Positions 1 to 12,170 of a DNA stretch of 60,000 bases are shown piece by piece. The stretch is from Owenia fusiformis (lineage: Eukaryota; Annelida; Polychaeta; Sabellida; Oweniidae). The notes beneath the pieces were generated by a model, which saw nothing but the letters and a program-made list of their open reading frames with translations, was not told the DNA's origin and did not search any database. The position numbers were made by a program, and so were the translations under genes. Location: positions 11,764,932 to 11,824,931 of the forward strand of contig CAIIXF020000012.1 of the NCBI GenBank assembly GCA_903813345.2. The letters run 5' to 3'. The first letter of the stretch is position 1; every line of letters begins with the position of its first letter.

Positions 1-65
1 ATGTATGTATAATTTATTTGCCTCTTAATATAAAGAGAGTTACATTCATATTTTCCATAAAATGA

Positions 66-854
66 TTAATAAGTGAAAAGCATCACAAAAATTATTAATA
101 GTAATGATTTGATAAAAGCAGTTGTCTCTGCTTGTGCATACTGTGATATTTCTAATAGCTTCTCATGATCACAACTAATGATACCTAATATTGACTTGAG
201 AATAAAATTGTCATCTTGGACGTTAAAGATGCTTGTTACAATGTTAACCATCGGAACCCTTACTCCAGAAAAAGCTGGACATTTGAGTAAAAAATGTTTA
301 ACAGTTTCATTTTCATTAAGCTCGCAAAGCACACATGTTTTACACACAGGTGTATCACCCTCGCGACGTCTACTGTTTAAATCGTAAGTTCCAGTTAATA
401 ATTTTATCATAAGTTTTGTGCAGTACATATAATTGGGATTATTTCTTGCAATAATCCACCAAACATTTGGTTTCAATTCTACCAAGGAACCTGCGATCAT
501 ATTGAGATTATTGTACATCAGTGCTGAGAGCACAGTGCTACGAGCATGAACATTTTTGACTCTATTGTAAATGTTCTCTCTAAATTTTGATTTACTTGGA
601 AAATTAGCATTGAAAATCATTTCCTTCACATAGTCAGTAAGGTTATACTTCAGAACTGTTTCCCACATATAAAATGAAGGGGATTTCATGCTTTTACAGG
701 TAACAGATGTGTACATTATTCTTATTAAGCGCTCTAAACATATGACTTTATATATACAATTCATAGGCAAACATAACAGCATGAACAAAAACATAAGTCG
801 GTCACAATCAATCTTCGCTTGAACTGACATCCAGCCAAGCAGCCTGACTGCCAC
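66..854 (-). mobile_element. 3' part of a LINE (non-LTR retrotransposon) ORF2, 5'-truncated
   Basis: An open frame of 262 codons on the minus strand resembles the region after the reverse transcriptase core of LINE ORF2 proteins. The C-terminal part carries a Cys/His cluster (C-x2-C, then H-x4-C in the context KHFLLKCP) typical of the terminal zinc-knuckle-like segment of many non-LTR elements. No polymerase motifs such as FADD are present, so only the 3' end of the element is here. The frame stops making sense at about 855, where a MITE begins. The assignment to a LINE is by motif; the clade is not determined. It is probably a dead copy, although this segment has no internal stop. Confidence 0.75.
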
Positions 855-863
855 AGGATCTGG

Positions 864-1433
864 TCACACCAAACTAGTTCTTACCCGTTCTTGCCAGTCC
901 TACGAAAACGTGGTAAAACGGGCTCAATCTGGCTGTGGTCGGGAAATATATCTAAAATAATTAGCTACTTCGTTCATAAACAGTCTTCAATACGTCCATC
1001 TCATTCGTAGTCCGTTCAGATCGCACCACGTCGGTGTGCAACGTCGTATAACGCGTCCCTTAGTCTTGAAGGTCATCATGACCTTATTGCAGAACGGTAT
1101 GGTCGCCATCGAATTTTGAATCGATTCAAAATTCTAAATCACATATCCCGTCCGGGAAAGTCCATGAAGTTCGTAAACAGATCGTAGAACGTTGTAGCTA
1201 CGTTCATTCAGTTCGCAAACAGTTTAAAACCGATTCGACAACGTTTTAACGATCACCAGAACATTTTGAGCATGCGCTTAGTTAGGACCTACTCGTTCTA
1301 GTAGTTTTATGAAGTTTGTAAACAGATCCCAAACGGTTCTTAGTCGGTTCTTAGTACGTCAAATCAGTTCGTGCACAGTTTAAGCCCGTTTTCGAGAACG
1401 TAGTGAGAACTAGTTTGGTGTGATAGTAGGGTT
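864..1433. mobile_element. MITE family A, copy 1 (TATCACACC ends)
   Basis: The sequence begins with TCACACCAAACTAGTTCT and ends with its inverted partner AACTAGTTTGGTGTGATA, so it is a terminal-inverted-repeat element without coding capacity. The body is full of CGTTC and GAACG motifs and has a perfect 24-bp palindrome at 1111-1134 (core TTTTGAATCGATTCAAAA). Related copies lie near 13.3, 14.0, 50.2 and 50.8 kb, and decayed ones near 12.9, 19.0 and 33.0 kb. The fuller ends read TAACCC(T/C)(A/C)TATCACACC, which suggests a TA-containing target, but the superfamily is unknown. Confidence 0.75.
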
Positions 1434-1647
1434 ATGAATTCAATATTAAATCATTTTGAATTCGCCATTGTTTTCGTGTATCGCGCATGCACTGACTAAA
1501 TATGTACGATATATTTCTTTCTAATCTTTATGGTATAACACAATTTACTTTTAAAATGAAAGATGGTTGAACTTGTTTGAATGTCTACTTTCCCTGTTTT
1601 AAAATTGTCAATCTACATCAAATAAAATAAGCCACACGGTGAACAGA

Positions 1648-2500
1648 ATCGCACCCTTAAACAGAATACACTTTTCGGGATGGAAAATTCAAAATGGCTA
1701 CCTTAACATTTACCCAGACTGCCTAAAAACTAATCAGTTCTAAACTTTCCATAGAAACATCTCAAAAAATTTTTAGGATGAATCCATGAAACCTGTAAAC
1801 AACCCTCAAGAGACACGTTTTAAGGTATTACTTCACAAGGTGTATCAGCTTTTTTTATCGCACCCTCTCTAAAGAATTGTTTTAATTTAACATTGCTCTC
1901 AATGGGAAATTCTTTATTTTTACAAACAAGCCTTCACAGACACGATTTTAGGACGAAAAATCCAATATGGCCGCCTTAACATTTACCAAGAATGCCGATA
2001 AACTAATCAGTTCTAAACTTTCATAGGTAGAAACATCCTTGAAAATTTAAAATGAATCCCTCAAACGGTTTGGCTGGAAACCTGTAGACAAGCCTTGACA
2101 GACAAGATTTTGGGACGGAAAATCCAAAATGGCCGCCTTAACATTTACCCAGAATGCCGAAAAACTAATCAGTTCTAAACTTTCATAGGTAGAAACATCC
2201 CTGAGAATTTCAAATGAATCCCTCGAACGGTTTGGCTGGAAACCTGTAGACAAGCCTTGACAGACAAGATTTTAGGATGGAAAATCCAAAATGGCCGACT
2301 TAACATTTACCCAGAATGCCGAAAAACTAATCAGTTCTAAACTTTCATAGGTACAAACATCCCTAAGAATTTCAAATGAATCCCTCGAACGGTTTGGCTG
2401 GAAACCTGTAGACAAGATTATTCGGGACGCCCGCCCGCCCAACTGCCCAACCACACGCCCGGCAAACTGATTACAATATAGCACCTGAGGGTGCGATAAA
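1648..2500. repeat. 162-bp tandem repeat inside a short-TIR element
   Basis: A unit containing 'AAAATCCAAAATGGCCGCC' and 'ACTAATCAGTTCTAAACTTT' recurs with a 162-bp spacing (from 1939, 2101 and 2263), with a more divergent first copy near 1672 and a shortened last copy near 2411. Because 162 is a multiple of three, false open frames appear on the minus strand. The block is bracketed by TCGCACCCTTA at 1648 and its inverted form TGAGGGTGCGA near 2486, so the array may sit within a MITE. Confidence 0.75.
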
Positions 2501-4172
2501 TATGCAAAATAGCTTGAACTCACGATGTTTTCATTTTATTTCAGAGTCATATATCTTGTGAGCTGCTTAATCAACGGTTTGTGAACATCACACTGTAAGA
2601 CAGTAACAATTATGATATTATTAATCATACTCTGCGTAGGCTGGTTGCGACTAACTGCAGTAAAACCTGTATAAGTGGAATATCTTACGTGGTACCTCTA
2701 AAATAGTTCAACTTGAGATGAGGCATGCCCCCAGAAAATTTTCAAATTTAGACCCAAATAACATTCCCAATAATAAGAACAATTGTGTTTTAAAAAACGT
2801 TGATTTTTATTAAAATGTACATAGTATCATTTCTGTCATTATTACACTTTCACTTTAATTAGCTCTAGAGCTTTCAATTCTTGGCTTGGTTTCAAATCTA
2901 AAAAATCTGGAAGGGGGGGGGGGGGTCGCCCCCAACGACATCCGCCTTCCGACACCAATGTCTTATTATGAAAAAGTGTCATCATGTTGTACATATATAT
3001 TATTTTGATATTATTGAATTATTTACATCGACTACATGTACCTGTTCATTGGGAAATTCGACTGTTTAAATTAACAACACATTTGATGTATCTTATTGGC
3101 ATACTGTATAATAATTTGCCAACACAATGAATTATAATTATCATGTATTTAATATAGTTTGAAAGTTTGCCTTCACAGCATCCTTCGATTTAGATTCAGT
3201 TTGACTGTAACATGCAAGTGTAAAAAATAAAATTGGATTTGAATAATTTATGATCTATTTGACTGTTCAATGCGATATTATGTTCACACCAATTATATCT
3301 ATCCTATGCTTTCCCTCATACACAAGCATGCAAATCATTATCGTCATAGTCCAAATAGCAACTATACAGTTCAGACAAAATCTATATTCTGTTGTTTTGT
3401 AAATTTTGGATGTCACGTTTATAGCATACAAAGAAAAGGAAAAATCCTGGGAGAAAATGGATGATTATATCAATGCCAAACTTCAATAAGATCAAAAGTT
3501 CCTGCAAGCGAAGTGCAGCCCACCCAAGGCAAATTTTTTGGCAACCCAGCTAAATCACTTCATACATCCATAATGGTAGTGATTACACAGTAAAACCTCG
3601 TACTTTTACACATTCATACGTTCAGAAAATGACAAATGGACGATAAACAGGCTTTTATAACATGCTAACCAATAGGGACCGCTCGTGCTGCTAACTTATT
3701 AAACAGTAATAGTTGTCCTTACGCTATAAGATCCCCACTTTTAGATTTGATCGCACAATTTCAACAAATTGTAATTTGATAATAATGTCTATAACCGTTA
3801 GCATTTCAATCAGAAATGCCAGTTTTACGATAAAAAATCAAAACATCAAAATTGCTAATTAATTCATAAGCTTTCTTTTCATGATAATTTTGGTACTTCG
3901 TGACCATTTACCCCTCATGATCAATTATTCATCACCGTAGCGACCCGTGTCAAGGTATAGGGACATGTACATATGTTCGCAAGTCACTATAAGTTATACA
4001 AATAGTGCAGAACGTACCAAAAAGCCGCAGAATCACCAGAAGTAAAGAAAACAGAAACCAAAAGTCATTTTGTTCATCATCACATGCATTAAAAACTTGG
4101 CCGAAGAAGGACGATATATAGAGAGTATAATCTTTGACACCTTTTGTGTCACTGAATCATACAAAAGTAACG
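2501..4172. other. Non-coding stretch upstream of the caveolin gene
   Basis: No convincing exon was seen. It holds a poly-G run near 2916-2926 and, at about 3535-3640, a copy of the dispersed repeat that also forms the 5' end of the galactosyltransferase gene at 17.7 kb (shared core CCCAGCTAAATCACTTCATA). The promoter of the caveolin gene presumably lies in the last few hundred bases, but no clear TATA box or initiator could be assigned. Confidence 0.5.
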
Positions 4173-5457
4173 ATGGGACTTTGGCCCCAAGAAGGACCTG
4201 ATCCAGCTGCCAGGGACCCTAACACTATCAACGAACATCTACAGGTAAATAGTTGCATACTATATCAAACTGGATTCCGGTCTTTGCTTGTCAAAATGGT
4301 CCCTACGGGGTGGATGGGGGGGGGGGGTAAGGGTATTGGACTAATTGTTTCTGTTCACGTTATATCATGGTTCGGAATAGTTTGGGTTTGCTTTACTTAT
4401 GACTGGTGTAAACTAAGCTTGCATTCGCAAATGCAAATGCAAATAGAGGCTAGCGGCCGGCCACCGGATTAAACTACTATATCATGGGCAACTAATATGA
4501 AGAGTACCTGCCACTATTCCCTTCATATTTAAATGAGTTGGGCATAGAATAGTAGGTTAAACCGGTGGCTGACAGTCGAAAGTTGCGCATTCGGGAATAC
4601 TAGCTTAGTTGTTTTTTTCTTGCTGTGCTCTGTAATAATATTTGGTCATTTCCCTAATACGTTAGTGTAAAATCGTCCTTCGGTGTTAGGGAGGACAAGC
4701 TACATTTAAGATAACTTGTACGTGAATGTGTAGAGCTACACCTACAGGGTATCCCGAAAGTATGCCCCTCCCATAGGCAGACATACCTGTACCAATGTCT
4801 CCATAGTATGTGCCATATGACATTTTAAAGCTCATCCAAAGTTACATTGATTTGCCTAGTATCATGGTTCAAATTATTTTTTTCAAAAACATATCTACAA
4901 GTTCTCAGAAGTTCAAACCTGACTTTCGATTTGAGATTTAACCTTTAATAACTTTCTCAGGGTAAAAAAAACTTGCTTCAAATTGGCCATTTTTGTCAAA
5001 ATCATCTACACATCTCTCAGAAATTGAAATCTGACTAAGATTGAACTAATAATATTGTGAGCAACTTAAGGGTGACATTTTGTCATGTAAATGCCTTGTT
5101 TTTGTGATGTAATTCTTTCAGGGTGTGGTATTTGACGAGGTGATTGCAGAGCCGTCGGCGGACGTTGTTCATAGCGGCGACTGCGTCTGGGTAAACTCAT
5201 TCAAGTGTTTCAGTTGTAGCCTGAAGTGCTGCTACCTTTTCCTCACGTATCTTTGCGGCATCATTCATGCGTTCAGCTGGGGCTGTACATTCGCTTGTAT
5301 CAGCTTCGCGCACGTTTGGCAAGTCACGCCTTGTTATACATGCGCGGCTATGCAAGCGAGCTGTGTGAAGAGATTCTATACACTTGTTATGGATTGTATC
5401 CTTGCCCCATGTTGTGAAGCAGTTAGTATGGTCTTTAAGCCATTCGGAAAAGCTTAA
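4173..5457 (+). CDS. Caveolin, short and cysteine-rich (two exons)
   Basis: Exons are 4173-4244 and 5122-5457, joined by a phase-0 GT-AG intron (CTACAG|gtaaat ... ttctttcag|GGTGTG). The 135-residue product is membrane-embedded; caveolins coat plasma-membrane caveolae and organise lipid rafts. The family signature is seen as FDEVIAEP (residues 28-35; vertebrate form FEDVIAEP). It is followed by a scaffolding-like segment (about 42-61) and a hydrophobic hairpin (about 62-92) with CGI, W-G and SF-H-W matching the family. Cys95 and Cys105 keep the 10-residue spacing of two palmitoylated cysteines of CAV1, and EAV occurs near the C terminus. Odd points: only 27 residues precede the signature, and there are 14 cysteines in 135 residues. 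The upstream in-frame ATG at 4134 would add 13 residues; 4173 was chosen because the family N terminus starts simply and the added residues look like 5' UTR. Family assignment is confident; paralogue type is not. Confidence 0.9.
4413..4608. mobile_element. MITE family B copy in caveolin intron
   Basis: The ends read CTAAGCTTGCATTCGCAA and, inverted, CTAAGCTAGTATTCCCGA. The inside contains paired arms (CCGGATTAAACTACTAT and ATAGTAGGTTAAACCGG) that fold back on each other. Homologous copies lie at 32.45-32.98 kb and at 35.59-35.80 kb. It occupies the 5' part of the caveolin intron. A poly-G run lies just before it at 4316-4327. Confidence 0.7.
4741..5100. repeat. Mariner-like end and dispersed ACTTGCTTCAAATTGG repeat in caveolin intron
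   Basis: A TACAGGGTATCCC sequence near 4744 resembles one end of a Tc1/mariner element; no matching opposite end was found. From about 4880 the sequence matches a dispersed repeat (GTTCTCAGAAGTTCAAA, ACTTGCTTCAAATTGGCCAT, ATATTGTGAGCAACT) that recurs at 51.37-52.26 kb and 57.62-57.93 kb. Confidence 0.55.
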
Positions 5458-7078
5458 ACACAGGGATGGGATCAACAGTTGTCCCAAGGAAATATATGGG
5501 CCCGACTCTATTTTCCTATTAGCAAACTAACGAGGAAAATAGTTATCAGCCCGCCCTTTGGAAACAACGATCTGTACAAAGTTGGGAACATTTGCCTATA
5601 TGTCATTATCCCTACCACACACGGTAATTATAGTGGAATATATCATTAACATTCAAATGGGACGTACAGATCCTGAGCTAACGATCGATAGGAAACGGAT
5701 TTCAAACAATAGCAATTAACGTGATACCATATCACCATATCAAAAAACACACAGTCTCATAGAAACCAACCAAATAACCTGTACCTTTGAGTTGTATGGG
5801 TTCTCGATTGATTTTTTGGAAATAGTGCCTAATGCACCTAATCGACCAGATTTGACAAAATGGACGCAATAAGAACCAATATACAGGGTGGGCCAACTCA
5901 GCTTTTTAATTGGTACGCAAAACTATCCATTGGACACTACGTTGAAACCTGCTTATGTTTGACTTAATTTTCTTCTTTGGATATGTATCCGAAAAGATAT
6001 AGCTCAACTTAGTTGATGGTAAAAATACAACGATACGATACACTACGATACGATACAATATAATACAATAAAATACAAATAGGTCACAGACGATACTTAC
6101 ACAGACTTCAACACATAGCGATCTATGCTACACTTTTGTACATAAACAGGCAGAGGGCTTTTCACACTGACTTCATCCTGAGCACCCTAGATCCGGGGAT
6201 CGTGTCTTTTATACTAAACGGCGAGCAACACTAAATCGAGAGGCTATGAAGTGTTGCTGAAGGGGGTGGGGGAAGGGGTAAATAGAGATACGGTTGATAT
6301 TTGTGAAATTCAGAAATTTTATACATACAAATGAACATGCTATATAAAATCTGTGTTCATAAGATATTTTTATTACTATCATATTGTAAATATTGTCACA
6401 TTGTAAATATTGTTGCTATAACTGTATTGTAGATATAATAGAATTTGCTATACTGTGTGGGATTCACAAAATACATGCATTACAAATTGCAAAAATCTAG
6501 TTTTTACTTTACATATTTCAAGAAAAAGGGCATAACATGGTTTATCGTACGGAATTGCATAACTCAATTGCAAATGCAACTCTACATAAATGATAATGAA
6601 GCCGCAGTGCGGCATTGAAAAAAATCGCACCCCTGTGTAATCCAATGGGAAAGAACCCGGATGAAGAAATTGTATCCTGCAAGAGAGCTCTTCAGACGGG
6701 AGGTAACTGAACTGAACTAAACTAAACTTTATCGCGTTTTAGACATGTTAGAGTATTGCGATATTGAAATCAAAATCTTTGCCAATCACTTGATAGAAAG
6801 ATGGCGTTGTTGTGTTCCGTGATAAAAGAAAATATAGACGTGTTCTTGATATGACTTCCATATTTCAATCAATATATCTATAATATTATATGTTATTATG
6901 TAACTAACTCTAATGCAATGTAATTTTATATAGTTTCTATTATTACGTAACATCTATTAATTAGCGAGTAACTTCTACATGTATTTGTTGTTTTGGTTAG
7001 TTTGGTACAATAAGCTATTTGACCAACTACGAGTGGTTTTGCGTCTATTTTTCTTATTTGGCATACTTTTATCGCAGT
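5458..7078. other. 3' flank of caveolin and non-coding repeat sequence
   Basis: No further exon was recognised. A GATAC/ATAC-rich simple repeat lies at about 6031-6080, with an AATAAA at 6067-6072 that could be a distant polyadenylation signal for the caveolin gene. TACAGGGTGGGCC near 5883 looks like another mariner-type end without a visible partner. The open frame antisense to caveolin exon 2 is a shadow. Confidence 0.45.
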
Positions 7079-7560
7079 GTATACACCACTGCCTTTAGTT
7101 TGGTAAAACCAACCTTCATTGGGCAAAATGTTAATCTAATTTATAATGGCTATTTGAAAAATCAAAAAATCATCGGGGTCATAATATTTGACCTTGGCAT
7201 CGCATTATTGGTCGCTCGCCTCTCATGCTATTTAGTAAAACGAGTATTAGACATCTACCACATTGTATACACCCCCGCCTTAAGTTTGGTAAAACCACAC
7301 TCCATTGGACAAAATGTTAATCCAATTTATAATGGCTATTTAAAAAATCAAAAAATCATCGGGGTCATAATATTTGACCTTGGCATCGCATTATTGGTCG
7401 CTCGCCTCTCATGCTATTTAGTAAAACGAGTATTAGACATCTACCACATTGTATACACCCTCGCCTTAAGTTTGGTAAAACCAACCTTCATTGGACAAAA
7501 TGTTATATTAATCTAATTTATAATGGCTATTTGAAAAATCAAAAAATCACCGGGGTCATA
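7079..7560. repeat. 186-bp tandem repeat, about 2.6 copies
   Basis: GTATACACC begins units at 7079, 7265 and 7451, giving a period of 186 bp. Each unit contains TTTGGTAAAACCA, CATCGGGGTCATAATA and ATTGGTCGCTCGCC. Units one and two are nearly identical, which points to recent duplication. The period is divisible by three, so the whole array is open in one frame; it is not regarded as a gene. Confidence 0.85.
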
Positions 7561-10311
7561 AATAGTTGACCTTACTAAAAATTAAACATGTAAACAGGCT
7601 TAATCAAGTCGATTATCCAAGTGGGAATTTGGATTTACAACACTTTTGAGGGATGAATGTGCTATCTACACTGTTGACGTGATACATACACCATGATGAG
7701 ATAAACTGTCGACCTATGCCCAACTGTAGGATAGTTCTGTTCAATATTAATCTTGCAATATACAATAATTTATCAAACATTTACGAAGAGTCTGGCCAAA
7801 TCATAAAAGAACACAGTTCCTTTTTTGAAGCACAACTGAGCTATGTGAGTATCATAGATACGATAGGTGAAAGAACTTCTGGGTGGTGATTCTAATAGAA
7901 AAATGCTAAATACGTATTTGATGAAGGTAATTAATTAATTCCACTGAATCTAAAAGTAAAATGTTCTACTGTTAAAAAGTATAGAATGCAAATTATATTA
8001 AATACTATGTTCTGATTGATCGGAATTTGATATGGTTGTATATTTTATGATATATACTTAGATATTATACACATATTGAATTCTAATCCATTGGGGTGAA
8101 TACCTGTGCATCTTTCACGAAGCCTGAAGTCATAGTGGAATAACATCTTTTGAAAGTGTTGCAGGTATTCACCAAAATAAGATTAAATATTTATTTTATT
8201 ATTCACTGTCATATTCATCACTCGAAATAATGGAATAACGAACTATTGATGTCTATTAAATCAATACAATGTATTCCCGGGGATAAATAAAATTAAAATT
8301 ACACTGAACTAAGTCGTGACTGCTGAATATCATTTGAATATGAATTGATATTCAACGGAATGTACTTGACCTTTGTTTAATATCACCAGTTATTTTTTAG
8401 TCACATAGAACATGAACCAGTCAGAGAGTGAGGGATATTACAGTGACATAATAAATGTGAATATGCACCAAAATATGATCAGGACTGTGCAACCCTTTGA
8501 GGTTCAAGGTACATTGGTACAGTAGGTGCGGAGTAAGTAGAACCATGTGGTTATTCTAAGCTTATGTGCATCAAGCATTCAAACAAAAAACTTAAAATGT
8601 GAATTTAAACATACTGGGTACTAAGGTACATATAATAGCCCGTATGTTCAGTTTAATGGCTTCTTAATCGGAGTCCCATGTTATTATCAGGTACGCATAA
8701 CTCATTCCATTTGGCCCACAGCTGTCAGTTTTGCGCAAAGTGCGTGTAAAATATAAACATAAATATATTCGTTGTATTATTAAACATACTGAATATATAA
8801 AAAGTATTGAATTTTCTCAATTGTCGATCATACCGTGTAAAAAGGCACTAACCCTCAACTGATCATCTAGCTACGCACTGTTTGCACTCTTTAACTGCAA
8901 AACTGAAGGTTGTAGACCCTGTCTGGAATTATTTTCTAGTACTTGCAAATAACACGGGACTCCAATTAGGAAGCCCTTCTGAATGCATAGAGGTTACACG
9001 TGCCAAGATAACATTGTTCAACCAATAGACGTTGATATTCAACCAAGAGTGCTATTTGATAACATAAAATGTACATCATTAAGGTGGCATATAACCCTGT
9101 TTATTTTTTCGTGAAACCACTCAGTAAAATTACGATTTATCTGCACCCTGATGTTCAATCAAGTTCATTTGAGTATCTATGTGTTCCCGACACGTTTGGG
9201 CATCCGGGAATGACAACGTCTACCCAAAGTTTGCACACCATGATATTGACGTAATCTATGAGTGAAATAGGAAAAACAAAAAGGTGTGATATTCTTCCAG
9301 GATTGCTTATAGTAATAACTATTTACAAAAATGTTCCCGAGACACAAATCTATTTAGGTAAGGGTTTGTTTTAAAGTCAGAAAGCCCCAATGAGACAATA
9401 CAAACCCAGAGAAAACCCGGAAGACTGTAATTTCATGCAATGTTCTACGTTTTTGTAATCAAGTAAAGTACATCTAATCCCCATATAAAACACTGGCCTA
9501 CGTGACATGTACATGTACTAACATGTTCAAACTGTATTAAATAAAATCAAATCTAGAATCTTGAATCTTATCAATTCATATGTATAGAAATATATATTAT
9601 AATATTGGGGTAATTTTATGAAGGGGTACTATTATAATCATTAATAATTTCTGTTCTATAACTTCAATCACTATAAAATCTTCAGGGATCATGCATCTAT
9701 GTATAGTGAGTTGTCACAACAATTTTGACATTAATTGGTCAATTGGTTACCATAGCTACACAATTTAATTGCTCAAAATCTTTAATATGTCAGGTAAATC
9801 CGAAGCTTCTTGTGAAAACAGATGCTGCCATTTCTCTTCAAATCATTTGAAAATGAACATTAATGTACCCTAAAACATATTTGGGGAGTGTTTAATAAGA
9901 TAGCATGATAAATATGATGAATTATATTATATCTTTGACTCTGGACTCTATTCTACTTGGTGACCCCCTCTCTATCTACTCAAAAGTGGGCGTGGCACTT
10001 TTCAGTGATAATTTCCGAAAACAGTTAAATTTACAAAATCAGTTACAGTTATATTTATGGAGCTTATGGATACTGATGTTATTCTTTAATATGGTGAGTC
10101 TGTACATGATTGGTTAAGGGGTTGCCATAGTAACAGAGCATAATAAACGCAAATAGTGTAGTGCATATGTTCTGAAAAGACTTATTTTATAACATGGTAT
10201 ATGATTCAACCCACAGCGTATATGGTGCGCTTCAATACCAGAACATATCATCCAATAGCCAAACATGGTAGAAACTGAGACCATAGAATAGTTCAGAAGA
10301 GCCTAAGTTGG
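7561..10311. other. Non-coding stretch with two foldback elements
   Basis: No exon was recognised. A small hairpin element spans about 8094-8174 (GGTGAATACCTG with its inverted copy CAGGTATTCACC). A larger one spans about 8657-8978 (GGAGTCCCATGTTATT against AATAACACGGGACTCC, plus inner pairing around TCAGTTTTGC). The remainder is AT-rich sequence without visible structure. Confidence 0.5.
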
Positions 10312-10600
10312 TCCAGCCTCCAGAGTATATAGATGGCACAGCCTCCAGAGTATAAGATTAGTGCAGTCTCAAGAATCTTATATGATACAGCCTCTAGAGT
10401 GTAATATGTATTCGGCATCCAGAGTCCAAGATGATACAACATTCAGAATCTAAGATTGCTATAGCAGTCAGAGCCTAGAATGGGTACAGCCTCCATAAGT
10501 CTAAGATGGTACAGCCTCCAGACCCTTAGATGGTACGGCCTCCAGATATAACATGGGGTCAGTCTCCAGAGTATAAGATGGCACAGCTTTCAGAGGCTAT
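10312..10600. repeat. Degenerate minisatellite, about 28-30-bp unit
   Basis: Units of the form ACAGCCTCCAGAGTATAAG-ATGGT recur about ten times with substitutions and small indels. The divergence between units suggests an old array. No open frame runs through it. Confidence 0.75.
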
Positions 10601-11029
10601 GATTATGGGCTTTCAATAGCAGGGGGCGAGTGTCCAAAATCGCCGTTTGTTTTCGATAATTCGCCGTTTGTTAGAAGTCAAATATTGTCCAAGTTTTGGG
10701 GGAAAATAAAAGCCTTCTATAGACTATCATTTATTTTATTCAGCGATCTTGTTTTGCACTTCCTTGTCTATGACTGGATTTGTACCTCAGTTTCGAACTG
10801 CAATGGAACTCACTATAATCGTAAGGATCACTTGATCTCATTATAGTAGTAAACACCGTCCAATTTTGTACCCGTTTGGGCTATGGATTTAAGATCACTA
10901 TCTGACCACTATCATGTGCATGATAATTCAAATTCGAACCTTTTGTATGATCAGAGTTGGTTATTTTCCACTGGACATGCAGTTACATGTATGATTGATA
11001 CAACTCTGTCCAACCAGTCACAGTACAGT

Positions 11030-11114
11030 CTACCCTGCGTGCAGAGTCTAGTTAAACTACTGAAGACGAAGAAGCTCTCTTTTAAGAAGTGAAGTCAAAC
11101 GAATGCAAAGGGTA
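11030..11114. repeat. Left copy of an 85-bp direct repeat pair
   Basis: The segment from CTACCCTGCGTGCAGAG to CGAATGCAAAGGGTA recurs, almost identical, at 12642-12724 in the same orientation. Sequence outside the pair is unrelated. The 1.5 kb between the copies carries the hairpin elements at 11.68-12.17 kb. The pair could be a short segmental duplication or the footprint of an insertion. Confidence 0.7.
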
Positions 11115-11651
11115 AGTACAGTCCTTCCAATGGGTGTAAAATTGTATTAATCAGTTAAAGGCCCCATATAAAGTTTAAACCACTTTGGCTTATATTTTTG
11201 TCTTATCTAATGTTATCAAAGCGTGAAATGTGAAACTTTTTATTGATTTCAAAATATTTTTTGAAGGACTTTTTGTTTAAAATATCGTGAATTTATTCAA
11301 AACTAACTTTAAGAGGTCACACTTATCCTTTAAAGCGATAATTCACACCGATGCATAGCAATCATCCTCACTTGTTTTTTGCCGACAAAATCAAGAAAAT
11401 TGGTTGAAGGATGAGCGAGCAATGAACAGTGTTTCAGGGAAAGATGCATTTCAAAATTTTAATTCTCATAGAAACCAATGGTAAACTAATATTAAAAACA
11501 TATTCATCCTTTTAACTTGGTTAGACAGTCAAAATTGGTTTATTTTTTAAGTTTAGCATATTTAGAAAAGATTGACATTGAAAAATGTTGCCACCTAAGT
11601 GATGTCACGATGTGGTCACTTAGGTTGAAAATATTTTCGATATGCTAAATC

Positions 11652-12170
11652 ATTAAATTGGCACATTAGATATATAGGGGTTATGCACTGGGAGGTTTTG
11701 GATACAGGGAATATCCCGAGGGATATACAATATATCTTCCCGAGGGACCGAAGGGACCGAGGGAAGATGTATTGTATATCCCAAGGGATATTCCATGTAT
11801 CCAAACCGACCGTGCATAACTGGTGTATCTCATACTTGAGTGGGTTTAGGGTAGATATAACCTTTTCCACCTTTTTCAGATGACAAGATATTTATATTGA
11901 ACATTTTCGTAATATTCTTTTTGTTCAATACAATGAAATTGTAACATTTAAACTTAAAAAATGTTAATCTTAAAATTAAAAAATTAAAACTTTTGATATT
12001 TTAACTTTTTTAAATTTTTGAAAAATTCCCGGGAGCGGGATGGATATATTATATCTGCCCGCATTTGGCCTGGAGCGGGACATATACAATATATCCTGCC
12101 CGCTCCTCAGATACGATATATATTCCCGGGTGATATTTACCCCAAACCCACTCAAGTATGAGATACAACA
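11652..12170. mobile_element. Composite hairpin elements (two nested palindromes)
   Basis: At about 11683-11817 two arms of roughly 65 bp pair (GGAATATCCCGAGGGATATA against TATATCCCAAGGGATATTCC). A second hairpin, GC-rich in its stem ends, spans about 12028-12128 (GGGAGCGGGATGGATATA against TATATCCTGCCCGCTCC). An outer inverted pair, CTCATACTTGAGTGGGTTTA at 11829-11848 and its complement near 12145-12165, encloses the interval between them. Open frames here on both strands are products of the palindromes. Confidence 0.7.

Noticed and set aside
2047-2523. Minus-strand frames with a repeated peptide
   Set aside because: They follow the 162-bp tandem repeat; the repeated peptide reflects the DNA period.
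5197-5487. 96-codon frame antisense to caveolin exon 2
   Set aside because: Shadow of a real exon on the other strand.
7019-7516. 165-codon plus-strand open frame
   Set aside because: It is the 186-bp tandem repeat read in frame; the period is a multiple of three and no protein feature is present.
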